The notes under the pieces: model-generated
Told to the model about the DNA's origin: nothing
Databases searched by the model: none
The model's input: the letters and a program-made list of their open reading frames with translations, nothing else
Position numbers and translations under genes: made by a program
Part shown: positions 22,417-34,224 of the stretch, in pieces
Numbering within the stretch: the first letter of the stretch is position 1
Layout: each line of letters starts with the position of its first letter
DNA from: Euryodendron excelsum
Lineage: Eukaryota > Streptophyta > Magnoliopsida > Ericales > Pentaphylacaceae
Reading direction: 5' to 3'
Length of the DNA stretch: 64,000 nucleotides
Assembly: GCA_033060915.1 (NCBI GenBank)
Contig: CM065381.1
Coordinates: forward strand, 32,996,836 to 33,060,835

Positions 22417-24400
22417 GTGGACATCGTAGACGCCTTTGAAGGTGCTCCTATGGCTGTGGTTGAGGTTAAAGTTGGGTCGCTTTCTGCCCCAGACTGTAAG
22501 TACAAGGCGAGGCATATAGCCTCCATCCTCGACAGGGCGAAAGTGAGGAAACACTGGTCTGCCTACCAATTCTCGGCCTCCATGAGCTATAGAGTTCCTG
22601 GGAGCGAGGACAGAGGGTGCTTCCCTCGTCCTAGCGAGATCACGGTGTACGAGAGTGCACTGACCGAGGGGTTGAGGTTTTCTATTGCTCCTCCCATTAG
22701 GGGAGTCTTGAGCAGGGCCAGGCTAGCTCCTGGGCAGCTCATGCCCAATTCATGGCGCATACTGGTGGGCTGTGCAACCTTATGGCAGGCCGCTACCAAC
22801 AGGGAGGAACTCTTGACCCTTGAAGACTTTCTTTTTTGTTACAAAATAACTGAGAGCGAGAGCGAGAGTTGGTATTACTTCTCGGCTGGGGAGGGTTAGC
22901 TAGCAATGATAACTGGACTCCCAGTCTCCCATAAGCGCTAGAAGGAGAAGTACTTCTTCATTTATGATAAGGGTATGGAGATTGCACACTGGAATGATGT
23001 GATTGACCAGACCCCTACATACCCAAACAATGGGGTAGACCAGGTAGGAAAGGTAAGCTCTTTTCGTGCTTTCATGCTTGATCCCTACTTAAGATAGTGG
23101 TTTGACCATTATCCGTTTTTCTTTTGCTCAGCACACCTTCCTATTCTGGAGGACAAGTCAAGGGAAGATTCAGTAGCGAGGGTGATGGAGCAGCCAGTCA
23201 AGAACTGGGCACCCCTTGTAGCTAGTGAGAGTTTGGCCGCCTACCTCTTAGGTCAATACCCTTCTATCGAAGCCCTTCGCGCTAAGAGGAGGGAGTCTGG
23301 TATGTCTGTTGTAGCTGATTTTTAATGCAAGTGCACTGATCCCCGCCTTGTGTGTTTTATAGGACAAGAATCTACCATGGGCTTTAATAAGAGAAGCATG
23401 GGATCCTCTGTGAAGAAGAAGTTTGAGGAAATGGAGAGGGCGAAGGCTGCTGGGGAGCGACCAAGCAAGCGCCCTTGACCCAGCTCAAGGGGCAAGACCG
23501 TTGAGCCTCCACCTGACAAGGGCCCTGGCCTGCAGTGGTTGGTCCACCCAAGGGAGCCAGGGCTCTTTCTGCTGATCAGGCACTTGGTCAAACCTCCAGG
23601 TCTGGCACTAGTATGCCCCGACCTACTACAGCAACGCCTAAGGGCTAGTCGCCTACAGCTCAGCAGGACGAGCCCCTCATTGTGGAGGATATCCAGGCTG
23701 CTTGGGAGAGGATGCAAAAATTCATTAGTTTGGAGGACGTGGCCTCCTTCTCCAACTGGAACAACACCCAACTGACAAAGAGCATGAACCACGATGCTCT
23801 CAAGGTGATGCTCTTGGTTAACCTTTCTTTTTCATCTGACTACTCTGACTTATTGGTACTGATCCGTTCGTCCTTTTGCAGTTGCATGTTAAAGCGCTCT
23901 GTCTGTCTACCCACTTGAAGGCGAAGATGACTGAAAGTTCCAAGAAAGGTCAAGTCATCGAGACCTTGATCGAGACCATCAGCGGTCTGGAGAAAAAGGT
24001 CAAAGATGCCGAGGAATCCAAGGCAGTTGCTGAGGTAGAGAAGACTGATGTCTTAGACAAATCGGCAAAACTTAAGAAAAAGGTTGAGGTGTTGACTTTT
24101 GATGTCCAGGCCTTTGAGGCCGTCAAGGATTCTCAGACCTTGAGAGTAGCTGAGCTAGAGGGGCAGCTCAACACCGCTCAGGAGAGGGTTGTGGAAGAGT
24201 TTAAAGCTGGGGCGGCCTTCCAGGACGAGGTCGGCGAGGCTTACATAGAGGGTTTCATCGACGCCAAGGTTGCGGTAAAGAAGCTCTTCCCAGACCTGGA
24301 TTTCTCTACCCTGAAGCGGTCTGATGACACCACCTCCCAGGCGCCTGGTGGAGAAGACCAGACTCTTGCAGTAAAAGAAGAAGACGACGCTCAATCTTGA
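22417..24400 (+). pseudogene. Antisense gene of the Tat element, decayed (Transposase_28-like)
   Basis: This intron-containing gene lies antisense to pol between integrase and the 3' LTR, where several Tat elements carry an extra antisense ORF. The first exon (22417-23052) encodes a block with LRFSIAPPIRGVLSRARLAP and MPNSWRILVG, resembling the plant 'putative gypsy type transposon' domain (PF04195). Three introns with GT-AG ends can be placed: 23053-23131, 23300-23362 and 23805-23881. The last exon (23882-24400) encodes a Glu/Lys-rich coiled coil and an acidic tail. Lesions: in-frame TAG at 22897 and 22939, a frame mismatch at the first splice junction, and TGA near 23476. A poly(A) signal AATAAA lies at 24473. 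Its function in Tat elements is unknown. Confidence 0.7.
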
Positions 24401-24554
24401 GCTTTTCAAAAGACCCAAGTTATTGTAGTAGGTTTTTTTTTTTTTGGACTGCCTTTGTAATTGCCTTCAATTAATAAAAATGCATTTTTGCCTCTTATCT
24501 GTGCTCTGTGTTCTTTTATTCAAATGCTTTGTGATTGCCATTTTTAACTTGACC

Positions 24555-25480
24555 TGTAAGTCCATGGGACCAACCAAGTAGGCTTGGTAGCCTTATGGCT
24601 TTTTGGTTGGTCTGGACAGTCTTGGGGACTGGCCAATTGGGCTTGGTAGCCTTGTAGATTTTTGCCTGATCTTGTCAGTTATGGGGATTGACCAATTGGG
24701 CTTATTAGCCTTATGGCCTTTCAGCTGATCCGGTTAGTCTTGGGGACTGACCAATTGGGCTCAGTAGCCTTGTGGCCTTTTGGCTTGTCTGGTTAGTCTT
24801 GGGGACTGACCAGTTGGGCTTATTAGCCTTGTGGCCTTTCGGCTTGTCTAATCAGTCTTAAGGACTGAATAGTTGAGCTTATTAGCCTTGTGACCTTTCG
24901 ACTTGTTTGGTCAGTCTTGGGGATTAACCAGTTGGGCTTACTAGCCTTGTGGCCTTTTGCCTTGTCTGATTAGTTTTGGGGATTGACTAATTGGGCTTAT
25001 TAGACTTGTAGCCTTTCGGCTTGTCCAGTCAGTCTTGGGGACTGACCAGTTGGGCTTATTAGCCTTGTGGCCTTTTGGCTGGTCTGGTCAGTCTTGGGGA
25101 CTGACCAATTAGGCTTAGTAGCCTTATGGCCTTTCGGCTTATTTGGTCAGTCTTGGGGACTGACCAGTTGGACATTAGCCTTTTGGCCTTTCGGCTAATC
25201 GGGTCAGTCTTGAGACTGACTAGTTGGGCATAGTAGCCTTGTGGCCTTTCGACTTGTTTGGTCAGTCTTGGGGACTGACCAGTTGGGCTTATTAGCCTTG
25301 TGGCCTTTCGGCTTGTCTAGTTAGTCTTGGGGACTGACCAGTTGGGCTTACTAGCCTTGTGGCCTTTCAGCTTGTCTGATCAATCTTGGGGACTGACCAG
25401 TTGGGCTTATTAGCCTTTTGGCCTTTCGGCTGGTCAGGTCAGTCTTAGGGACGGACCAGTTGGGCTTAGTAGCTTTGTGC
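24555..25480. repeat. Tandem repeat, about 16 units of 58 bp, in the Tat element
   Basis: Unit core: CAGTCTTGGGGACTGACCAG then TTGGGCTTATTAGCC and TTGTGGCCTTTCGGCTTGTC. About 16 units were counted, varying by substitution and small gaps. Each contains short inverted motifs (GGTCAGTC...GACTGACC and GGCC). It lies between the antisense gene and the integrase end, the variable 3' region of Tat elements. Confidence 0.9.
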
Positions 25481-25481
25481 C

Positions 25482-25588
25482 CCATGAGCCATGCAAGTAG
25501 ACAACCATTTTGGAGCCTCGAAGAGTAAGAATTTCATTAATGCATGCTGGGTACATCATACATAATACTTCCTCAGGTGCTCAACATG
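25482..25588 (-). other. Spacer between tandem repeat and integrase end
   Basis: Short non-coding stretch. Nothing recognised. Confidence 0.5.
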
Positions 25589-26720
25589 TCATGGATTGGG
25601 GAGGTCCTTGTTGTCCATTCCGGTTAGCCAGTAGGTCCCTTTTCGGGAGAACCCTTTAACTTTGCATGGCCCTTCCCAATTTGGCCCAAGTTTGCCATCA
25701 CTGAGCTTCCTAGTTGACTGATTAACTCTCTTGAGGACCAGATCTCCTGCTTTAAATGCCCCAGGTTTCACTCTAGCGTCATGATATCTGAACATCCTTT
25801 GTTGATAGGTAGCTACTTCTATGACTGCTTGTAATCTTCTTCCTTCAAGTAGATCTAAGCTCACCTCTAGGGTTTCCTCCAGGGCTTCGTTGTTAGGCTC
25901 TGGTTCGAAGTGTTCGACCCTGAGGCTATGCAGACCTATCTCTACCGGGATGACTGCTTCCGCTCAAAACGTTAAGGAAAAAGGGTGTGCCCTGTTGCCA
26001 CCTCTCGGTTGTTTGGTAAGCCCACAAAATGTTGGGAAGTTCCTCAGCCCATAAGCCCTTCGCCTTCTCCAACTTTGCCTTGATAATGTTGAATAGCGTC
26101 CTGTTGGTGACTTCGACCTGGCTGTTGGCTTGGGGATGCTCTAGAGAAGAGAAATGATGACTGATCTGAAGGTTTGAGCATATTTGTCCGAACTGACCGC
26201 CCTTGAACTGTTTCCTATTATATGTGACAATTTCCTTGGGGATTCCGAACCTACATATGATGTTCTTCCATAGAAAATTCTTCATTTTTTGCTTAGTGAT
26301 GGTGGCGACCGCTTCAGCCTCAGCCCATTTGGTGAAGTAGTCTACAACCACCACCGCGAACTTGGTCTAGCCTTTTTCTAAAGGCAAAGCCCCCACTATG
26401 TCAATCCCCCATTGGGCGAAAGGCCAAGGGCTCTGGATGGGCGTTAGCTCCTGAGGCAGTTGTATTAGGATGTTGGAAAATCTTTAGCACTTGTCACACT
26501 TCCTTACGAAGTCCTGGGCATCCTTCTCCATCGTGGGCCAGTAGTAAGCTGTTCTAAGTATATTCATGGCCAGAGCTCTCCCTCCTAAGTGGTTGCTGCA
26601 GACTCCTTCGTGCACCTCTCTCATAATATAATTAGCGTTTGCTTTTCCTATACACCTTAGCCAGGGTAGGGTGTGCCCCCTTTTATATAAAATGCCGTTG
26701 ATAAAGGCATACCTGTTGGC
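25589..26720 (-). pseudogene. Integrase of the Tat element, broken
   Basis: Minus-strand relic. From the right, a zinc-binding region (about 26490-26720: ...HEGVCSNHLGGR...C..C) is followed by the catalytic core. The first Asp is seen in WGIDIVG, VVVDYFTKWAEAEAV follows, and the Glu lies in VEVTNRTL. The second catalytic Asp is replaced: the usual SDN reads TYN, Tyr codon at 26220-26222. Stops lie near 26370 and 26480. The C-terminal part ends near 25589 with a GPCKVKGF motif. This enzyme would have joined cDNA to the chromosome; it cannot be active. Confidence 0.88.
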
Positions 26721-26726
26721 TCTGTT

Positions 26727-27735
26727 CTAAATCCTTCTGGCCTCAATGTTGTCCTCTGGTAAGGACCCTTGCTCTAAGTAGTTTCTGGTTGGGGTCACCC
26801 ATTTCATTTCTTGTTCTACTTGGTGTATTTCTAGGCTCTGAATGCTTGGCGAATTTAGCACCTCCATGGGGACTCTTGGGTCATTCTCTTGAGATGAGGT
26901 CATCCTGGCCAATCGATCTGCCTCCTCGTTCTACAGTCTTGGCACTCTTTCTAATAGTATTTTGGAGAATTTTCTGGCCAGGCTCTTGACTATCTCGCAA
27001 TACTCTTGCATCTTTCCCCCCTGGCCTCATATTTGCCTTGGATCTGTTTTACCACAAATTAAGAGCCACTGCGTACCAGGATATGCTCTGCCCCCATTCG
27101 CCAAGCCATTGTAAGGCCAACTATCAAGGCTTCGTATTCAGCTTCGTTGTTGGAGGTGGAGAACTTAAACTTGACAGCGTATACGAGTTTGTGCCCTTTA
27201 GGTGTGACAAGGACGACCCTGGCCCCACTTGCTCTGTCGGTGGAGGAGTCATCAACATTGAGGACCTATTGGGGCTCCAGAGAGTCGTTAGCAAGGTGGG
27301 TTGTTGGTTGGGTGAATTCAGTGATGAAATCTGTTACAGCCTGCCCCTTGATCGCCGGTCTTAGTCTATAGTGAATGTCGAACTGGCTGAGTTATATGGA
27401 CCATTTGACAAGTCTGCCCGAGGTCTCCGGCTTGTGGAGGATCTTCTTTAACGGCTGGTCTGTCAGAACGACTATGGTGTACACCTGGAAGTAGGGCCTC
27501 AACCTCCGTGCTGAAGTCACTAGGGCCAGGGCCAGCAACTCCATTTTGGGATACCGCTCCTCGGCGCCCCTCAAGGCTTTGCACTCCTTCCTCTTGTCTG
27601 ACTAAGGTTGAGTTCACTGCTGTGTCTGACACGGCGAGGTAAAGATAAAGTTCTTTACCTTCAATGGTCTGGCTCAGTAATGGTACTGAACTCAGGTATT
27701 CTTTGAGTTGCTGGAAAGCCTGTTCACATTTGGGG
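26727..27735 (-). pseudogene. RNase H region of the Tat element, broken
   Basis: Two RNase H-like blocks follow RT on the minus strand. The first (about 27380-27735) begins CEQAFQQLKEYLSS and shifts frame before 27574. The second, reading about 27380 to 27030, contains STDRASGARVVL and FSTSNNEAEYEALIVGLTMA, typical of the added RNase H domain of Tat elements, with in-frame stops. The Copia element at 27736 separates it from the RT domain. Confidence 0.8.
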
Positions 27736-29501
27736 TGTTGAGTCAATACCTTGATTTTGATGATAACAAAACATGGTTAAATGATCTAATAATTCTACTT
27801 AGTGTGCAGATGAATTATTAATTAGATCTTGACTTGAAGCTTATCATAATAGAGGATTTATGATGAAAAGCATGATGAAGTGATGCATTCTACAAAGGTG
27901 ATATTATAAGAAGAAAAAGAAATCTCAAGTTGATGAAAATCCTAGATTGAAGATTGATAAGCATGAAAGAATAGCATACTCAACAATGGTGATTTTATAA
28001 GGGAATGAAGATGATGGATATCAAAGAAGAAGAATGAAAATGATCAAAGTCTTGATTTAAAAGATTGAAGACTTTGAGTACTTGAAGATATCTTGCAAGA
28101 ATGGAAGAAAAAGATACCAACTCAAAATATGAAAGTTTTCTTAGAAGATTTGAAGATGTCTTGAAGACATGGAAGGAATCACAAGATTTGGAAAGCTTTC
28201 TTGAGTTGTTGAAGTCCATGGAGAAGCCATGTTGATTGAAAAAATGAAGATTCTAAGTCATGGAAGCTCTCTTGAAGATATTGAAGAAGACTTGAATCAA
28301 TAGATGAAGCTATGATAATGGAAGAGCTCTACAAGTGATGAAAATGAAGAAAACTCACCTTGAATGGATTGAAGATGTTCTTGGAGTCATCTAATCTTGA
28401 AGAAGTGTTTGCAAGCTTTAAAAAGCCTATTTAGATGATCCTTGAAGAGATTGGAAGCTTTGAAAAAGAATGAAGAAAAGTTGCAAAAATATGGGTTTTT
28501 GGAAAAAAAGGGTCGACTCCTCAAGTTAAAAGAGCCGACTCATTCGAACAAAGCCTTGAAATTCTGCTGGAAGCTTAAAAGAGTCGACTCCTGGCCAAAA
28601 AGAGTCGACTCATTGCAACAGAGAACAAACAATTCTGCAGACTGCTGAAAAGAGTCGACTCCTGGGACAAAAGAGTCGACTCATTTGGACAGAAACTTGA
28701 AAAAAAATCTGCTGAAATGCAAAAAGAGTCGACTCATTGAGAAAAGAGTCGACTCCTAGACTCTAACGGCTAGTTTTCTGACAGACGGTATGGGCACAAA
28801 CACAACCAAATCTTCTCCCATACTTCTCCAACGGCTAGAATCGATCCATACCTATATATATGAGATATATACAGCTTCAAAGAAGCAGGGAAGAGCAATC
28901 ATACCATTCATATCAAGTGCTTCAAAGCTGAAAATCACCTGCACCTAACTGTTACATATTCTTGCTGAGTGTTTAAAGTTATCCATTGAGTTGTATTCAT
29001 TTGTATACTCACTAGGAGAGTCACTCTTTGTATAATCTTCATTCATTCTTGTTTGGGTGGGTTTGTAACATTGTAAGTTTAAGTGTTCTTGGGAAAAACA
29101 CTTGTAAGTTTAAGAGAAGCTTGGACAAAATCTCTTGGGTTTTGAAAGCTTGGGAAGAAGCTTTTGTAAAGAGTGAGCTGGGCACTCGTGGCACAACCAG
29201 CGACTGTGTAAGGTGTATTGCATAGTGGAATTCCTTCGAAAGGATCGAAGAAGAGAGGATGTAGGCAAGGTTGGCCGAACCTCTATAAATCTGGTGCATA
29301 TTTCTTCTGCCTCTGTTTTGCTTACTTGCTTATTATGCATGCTTGCAAATACTTGCTCTAATGTACACTTCATTTGCTTGATACATATACTTTGATTATT
29401 TGTTACTAAAATCCATAAACGATTTTTTAGTTGAAACTCTTGTTAAAAATTCTATAAAACCCAACTCACCCCCCCTCTTGGGTTGCCTACTTGGGCCAAC
29501 A
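27736..29501 (+). repeat. 5' LTR of the Copia element
   Basis: 1766 bp, TGTTGA...CCAACA. Contains GAAG-rich sequence, eight GAGTCGACTC-type palindromic motifs in pairs (28505-28760), a TATA-like 'ctatatatatga' near 28853 and a Sirevirus-like end (CCCCTCTTGGGTTGCCTACT). Confidence 0.96.
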
Positions 29502-29503
29502 AT

Positions 29504-29515
29504 TGGTATCAGAGC
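29504..29515 (+). promoter_or_regulatory. Primer binding site (initiator tRNA-Met)
   Basis: TGGTATCAGAGC lies two bases after the 5' LTR and is complementary to the 3' end of plant initiator tRNA-Met, the usual Copia primer. Confidence 0.93.
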
Positions 29516-29557
29516 TAGTACTCTAGTTTAAAGGCTTAACATCCTTAGAGTTGATCC

Positions 29558-31102
29558 ATGGCAACCATGTTTGGAAGCTCTCTAGGTGAGGGTCAATCCA
29601 CTAATAGACCTCCAATGTTTAATGGTACAAACTACAACTATTGGAAGAATAGAATGAGGATTTATATTCAATCTGTTGATTATGAGTTATGGATGATTAT
29701 CGTTAATGGTCCTAAAACTCCCAGCAAAGTTATTGAAAGAGAAGTTATCCCCAAACCTGAAAATGAATGGGATGAGAATGACATGAAGCTTATGCAATCT
29801 AATGCTAAGGCTATGAATATCTTATATTGTGCATTATATCCAAATGAGTTCAATAGAATTTCTACCTGTGAATCTGCCAAAGAAATTTGGGACAGACTTG
29901 AAGTAACTCATGAAGGAACAAATCAGGTCAAGGAGTCAAAAATTAACATTCTTGTGCATAACTATGAATTATTTAGAATGAAATCTGATGAGTCTATAAC
30001 TGAGATGTTCACCAGATTTACTGACATTGTAAATGGCTTAAAGTCTCTTGGAAAAGTGTATCCTAACAGTGAACAGGTAAGGAAAATCTTAAGATCACTG
30101 CCAAAGACATGGGAAGCAAAGGTGACAGCCATTCAAGAAGCTAAAGACCTCAACATTCTACCTCTTGAAGAACTTCTTGGCTCTCTTATGACTTATGAGC
30201 TAACCCGAAAACAGAATGCTCAAGAAGAAGAGGACAAGAAAAAGAAGTCTGTTGCATTCAAGACCACCACATCAGAAAATGAATCTGGAAGTGAAGAAGA
30301 AGATGAGGAAGATCTTGCTCTCATCACAAGAAAATTCAAGAGATTCATGAGAAGAAGGTGGAAGGGAGGAAAGAAGATTGAAGCAAAAGGTGAATCCAAC
30401 AGCAAGGATTCTACCATCATATGCTACGAATGCAAAAAGCCAGGACACATGAGAAATGAGTGTCCTCAGCTGAAAAAGAAAGGAAAGAAAGAAAGAGGGA
30501 AGAAGGCTCTAGCTGCAACATGGAGTGACAGTGAGGATTCAAGCTTAGATGAATCTGAAACTCATGAAGTAGCCAACCTATGTCTTATGGCACATGAAGA
30601 AGAAACAGAGGTAACTAATTCTGATTTTTCTTTTAATGAATTGCAAGATGCTTTTGATGATTTGATAGTTGAATTTAAAAAGCTAAGCATAAAAAACAAT
30701 CTTCTCAAGAATATGGTATTCACTCTCACAGAAGAAAGTGAAGAGTTACAAAATGAAAATGACATTTTGAAAAATGAAAACTCTGTTTTAAAAGAAAAAG
30801 TCACTGATTTAGAAAAATCTCTTTCTAAATGTGTCAATGGAAGAGATAAACTTGATGTTATGCTTGGAAAACGAAATTGCTCTCTTGACAAGGCTGGAAT
30901 AGGTTACAATGTTTTTAAACATAAAAAGTTTTCAAAAGCACCAATCACATGCTTCTATTGTCATAAGAGAGGTCACTTTGCAAATCAATGTTTTCTTATA
31001 CAACAATCTCATGTTGTCAAGAAAGCTTGGGTTCCAAAAGGAACATTGAAGACTAACTCCACTGGACCCAAGATGATTTGGGTACCAAAGGTCAAAGGTT
31101 GA
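29558..31102 (+). CDS. gag: Gag of the Copia element
   Basis: 514 codons, uninterrupted. The N-terminal half (about residues 15-215) is a Copia-type gag domain (NRPPMFNGTNYNYWKNRM..., LGSLMTYEL). A Lys/Glu-rich linker follows, then a zinc knuckle CYECKKPGHMRNEC (about residue 289), a coiled-coil stretch (about 370-440) and a second zinc knuckle CFYCHKRGHFANQC (about residue 465). Two spaced knuckles with a coiled coil fit Sirevirus gag. It would form the virus-like particle and bind element RNA. The start is the first ATG after the PBS. The stop is followed by pol in the +1 frame. Confidence 0.93.
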   Translation: MATMFGSSLGEGQSTNRPPMFNGTNYNYWKNRMRIYIQSVDYELWMIIVNGPKTPSKVIEREVIPKPENEWDENDMKLMQSNAKAMNILYCALYPNEFNRISTCESAKEIWDRLEVTHEGTNQVKESKINILVHNYELFRMKSDESITEMFTRFTDIVNGLKSLGKVYPNSEQVRKILRSLPKTWEAKVTAIQEAKDLNILPLEELLGSLMTYELTRKQNAQEEEDKKKKSVAFKTTTSENESGSEEEDEEDLALITRKFKRFMRRRWKGGKKIEAKGESNSKDSTIICYECKKPGHMRNECPQLKKKGKKERGKKALAATWSDSEDSSLDESETHEVANLCLMAHEEETEVTNSDFSFNELQDAFDDLIVEFKKLSIKNNLLKNMVFTLTEESEELQNENDILKNENSVLKEKVTDLEKSLSKCVNGRDKLDVMLGKRNCSLDKAGIGYNVFKHKKFSKAPITCFYCHKRGHFANQCFLIQQSHVVKKAWVPKGTLKTNSTGPKMIWVPKVKG

Positions 31103-31118
31103 GTTGCTTGCTTTGTAG

Positions 31119-34100
31119 GTGTGTCTTCAAGCCAACTCCAAAAATGATCAATGGTACTTGGACAGTGGCTGTTCAAGACATATGACTGGAGATGAAACTC
31201 AATTCACTTCTCTCACACCAAAAGATGGAGGATTGGTCACTTTTGGAGATAATAGCAAAGGCAAGATCATCGGTATAGGTAGTATTGGTAAAAATTCTTC
31301 AACTTCTATTGAGAATGTTCTACTTGTTAAAGGATTTAAACACAACCTGTTAAGCATTAGTCAATTGTGTGACAAAGGTTGCAAAGTAGTGTTTGAATCA
31401 TCTAAATGTAATGTAGTAAACATAAATGATAACAAGATCATATTGACTGGCCAAAGACAAGGCAATATTTACACTTTCAACTTAAATGAATTATCTTCTT
31501 GTAAGATCAAATGCCTTGCTGCTGTGAGCAAAGAAGATAGTTGGTTGTGGCATAGAAGGCTTGGCCATATTAGTATGAGCATTATTTCAAAAAATTTCTA
31601 AAAATGAGTTAGTAAATGGTCTTCCCAAACTCAATTTTGAAAAAGACAAAACTTGTGATGCATGTCAAATGGGAAAACAAACCAGAGTATCTTTTAAATC
31701 TACTAACATGCTCTCTACTTTTAGACCACTTCAACTATTGCATATGGATTTGTTTGGACCAACTAGAACTCTAAGCTTAGCTGGTAAACAATATGCTCTT
31801 GTCATTGTTGATGATTACTCAAGGTTTACATGGACATTCTTTCTAGCTCACAAAGATGAAACAATTGCTTTCTTTACCAAATTTTGTAAAAGGGTTCAAA
31901 ACGAAAAAGGATTTACAATCATAGCAATTAGGACTGACCATGGTGGTGAGTTTGATTGCAAACCTTTTGAAACATATTGTGATGAAAATGGTTTTGAACA
32001 TAACTTTTCAGCACCTAGAACTCCTCAACAAAATGGAGTTGTTGAAAGGAAAAACAGGACTTTGGAAGAAATGGGGAGAACAATGCTTTGTGAAAACAAT
32101 TTGCCAAAATATTTTTGGGCTGAAGCTGTTAACACAGCTTGCTATGTGTTAAACAGAGTTTTGGTAAGAAAATTTTTAAATAAAACCCCATACGAGCTTT
32201 GGAAAAACAAGAAACCAAGTGTTTCATATTTTAGAGCTTTTGGATGTAAATGTTTTGTGTTAAATAATAACAAGGACAACCTTGGTAAATTTGATGCAAA
32301 ATCTGATGAAGCTATCTTTCTAGGATATTCCTCACATAGCAAGGCTTATAGAGTTTACAATAAGAAAACCTTAGTTGTTGAAGAATCAATTCATGTTACT
32401 TTTGATGAACTAAACTATTTGTCTAGAAAGGCTGTGAATGATGATATAGATGATGTGGAGAAGAACTTGGATAAGATGAACATTGATCAAACTCAAAATG
32501 AAGCTTCACCACATGACAAAGGAAATCAAGATGACTTCTCAAGCCAACAAAATGAGAATGAAGGATTGCCAAAGGAGTGGAAATTTGTCCACAATCATCC
32601 AACAGAGCAAATACTGGGTGATCCATCACAAGGGGTAAGAACAAGATCATCTCTTAGAAATGTGTGTAATCATCTTGCTTTCCTTTCACAAATAGAACCA
32701 AAATGTTTTCAAGATGCTGAAAATGATGAGTCATGGATTATGGCCATGCAAGAAGAATTAAACCAATTTGAAAGGAATAAGGTTTGGAATCTTGTTCCTA
32801 GACCTAAAGATCATCCTGTAATTGGAACCAAATGGGTGTTTAGAAACAAGATGGATGAATCTGGAACCATTATTAGAAATAAGGCTAGACTTGTAGCTCA
32901 AGGCTATAGTCAAGAAGAAGGTATTGATTTTGATGAGACATATGCACCTGTAGCTAGATTAGAAGCCATTAGAATGTTGCTTGCATTCTCATGTTTCAAG
33001 AATTTCAAACTTTATCAAATGGATGTGAAGAGTGCATTCTTGAATGGTTTTATTTCTGAAGAGGTGTATGTTGAACAACCTCCTGGCTTTGAAAATCCTA
33101 TATTTCCAGAACATGTTTTCAAACTTACTAAAGCATTATATGGTTTAAAGCAAGCCCCAAGGGCCTGGTATGAAAGGCTAAGCAAATTTTTAACCGAAAA
33201 TGATTTTACGAGAGGAAAGGTTGATACAACTCTTTTTATAAAGGTTAAAAATCATGACATGTTGCTTGTGCAAATTTATGTTGATGACATTATATTTGGC
33301 TCTACTAATGAAAAGCTTTGCAAAGAATTTGCTAAGTGTATGCAGGGTGAGTTTGAGATGAGCATGATGGGTGAGCTCAATTACTTCCTTGGACTTCAAA
33401 TCAAACAATCAAGGGAAGGAATTTTCATTAACCAAGCTAAGTACATCAAAGATCTACTCAAGAAGTTTGGGCTGGAAAATGCGAAACCATTGGGCACTCC
33501 TATGAATACTTCAACAAAACTTGACAGTGATGAGAAAGGTATTTCGGTAGATACCAAGCTATATAGAAGTATGATAGGCTCATTGCTCTACTTGACTGCT
33601 AGTAGGCCTGATATTATGTTTAGTGTATGTTTGTGTGCTCGATTTCAATCTAATCCAAAGGAATCACATATTGTTGCTGTTAAACGAATATTTAGATACC
33701 TTAAGCACACACCTAGTCTTGGATTGTGGTATCCTAAAAACACATCTTTGAACTTAATTGGTTATTCAGATGCTGATTATGCTGGTAGCAAAGTTGATAG
33801 AAAAAGTACTAGTGGATCTTGTCAATTTCTTAGAAATATGCTTGTTTCATGGTCTAGTAAGAAACAAAACTCTGTTGCACTTTCTACAGCCGAGGCTGAG
33901 TATATTGCAGCCGGAAGTTGTTGTGCACAAGTGCTTTGGATAAAACATCAATTAGAAGACTTTGGTTTAACATTTGAACATATTCCAGTTAGATGTGATA
34001 ACACAAGTGCCATCAATCTGACTAAAAACCCTATCCAACACTCTCGCACAAAGCACATTGAGATTAGACATCATTTTATACGTGATCATGTGCAAAAAGG

Positions 34101-34224
34101 TGACATTTTGCTTGATTTTGTGAGTACTAAACATCAACTTGCAGATATATTCACAAAACCCTTGAATGAAGATAGGTTTTGTATGATTAGGAGAGAATTG
34201 GGAATGAGCAACCCTTTATCTTGA
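31119..34224 (+). pseudogene. pol: Pol of the Copia element, one frameshift
   Basis: Domains in order: aspartic protease (WYLDSGCSRHMTG, about 31150), GAG-pre-integrase (WLWHRRLGHIS, about 31545), integrase core (Asp in HMDLFGP, Asp in RTDHGGEF, Glu in VVERKNRTL), reverse transcriptase ([10 protein letters not shown], about 33280) and RNase H ([17 protein letters not shown]). All visible catalytic residues are present. The frame opens at 31119 right after a TAG, in +1 to gag. A six-A run at 31589-31594 puts the pre-integrase region out of frame and a TAA ends it at 31599; the remainder runs open from 31600 to 34224 in the next frame. One extra A explains this. A sequencing error in the homopolymer is possible. 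Confidence 0.9.
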
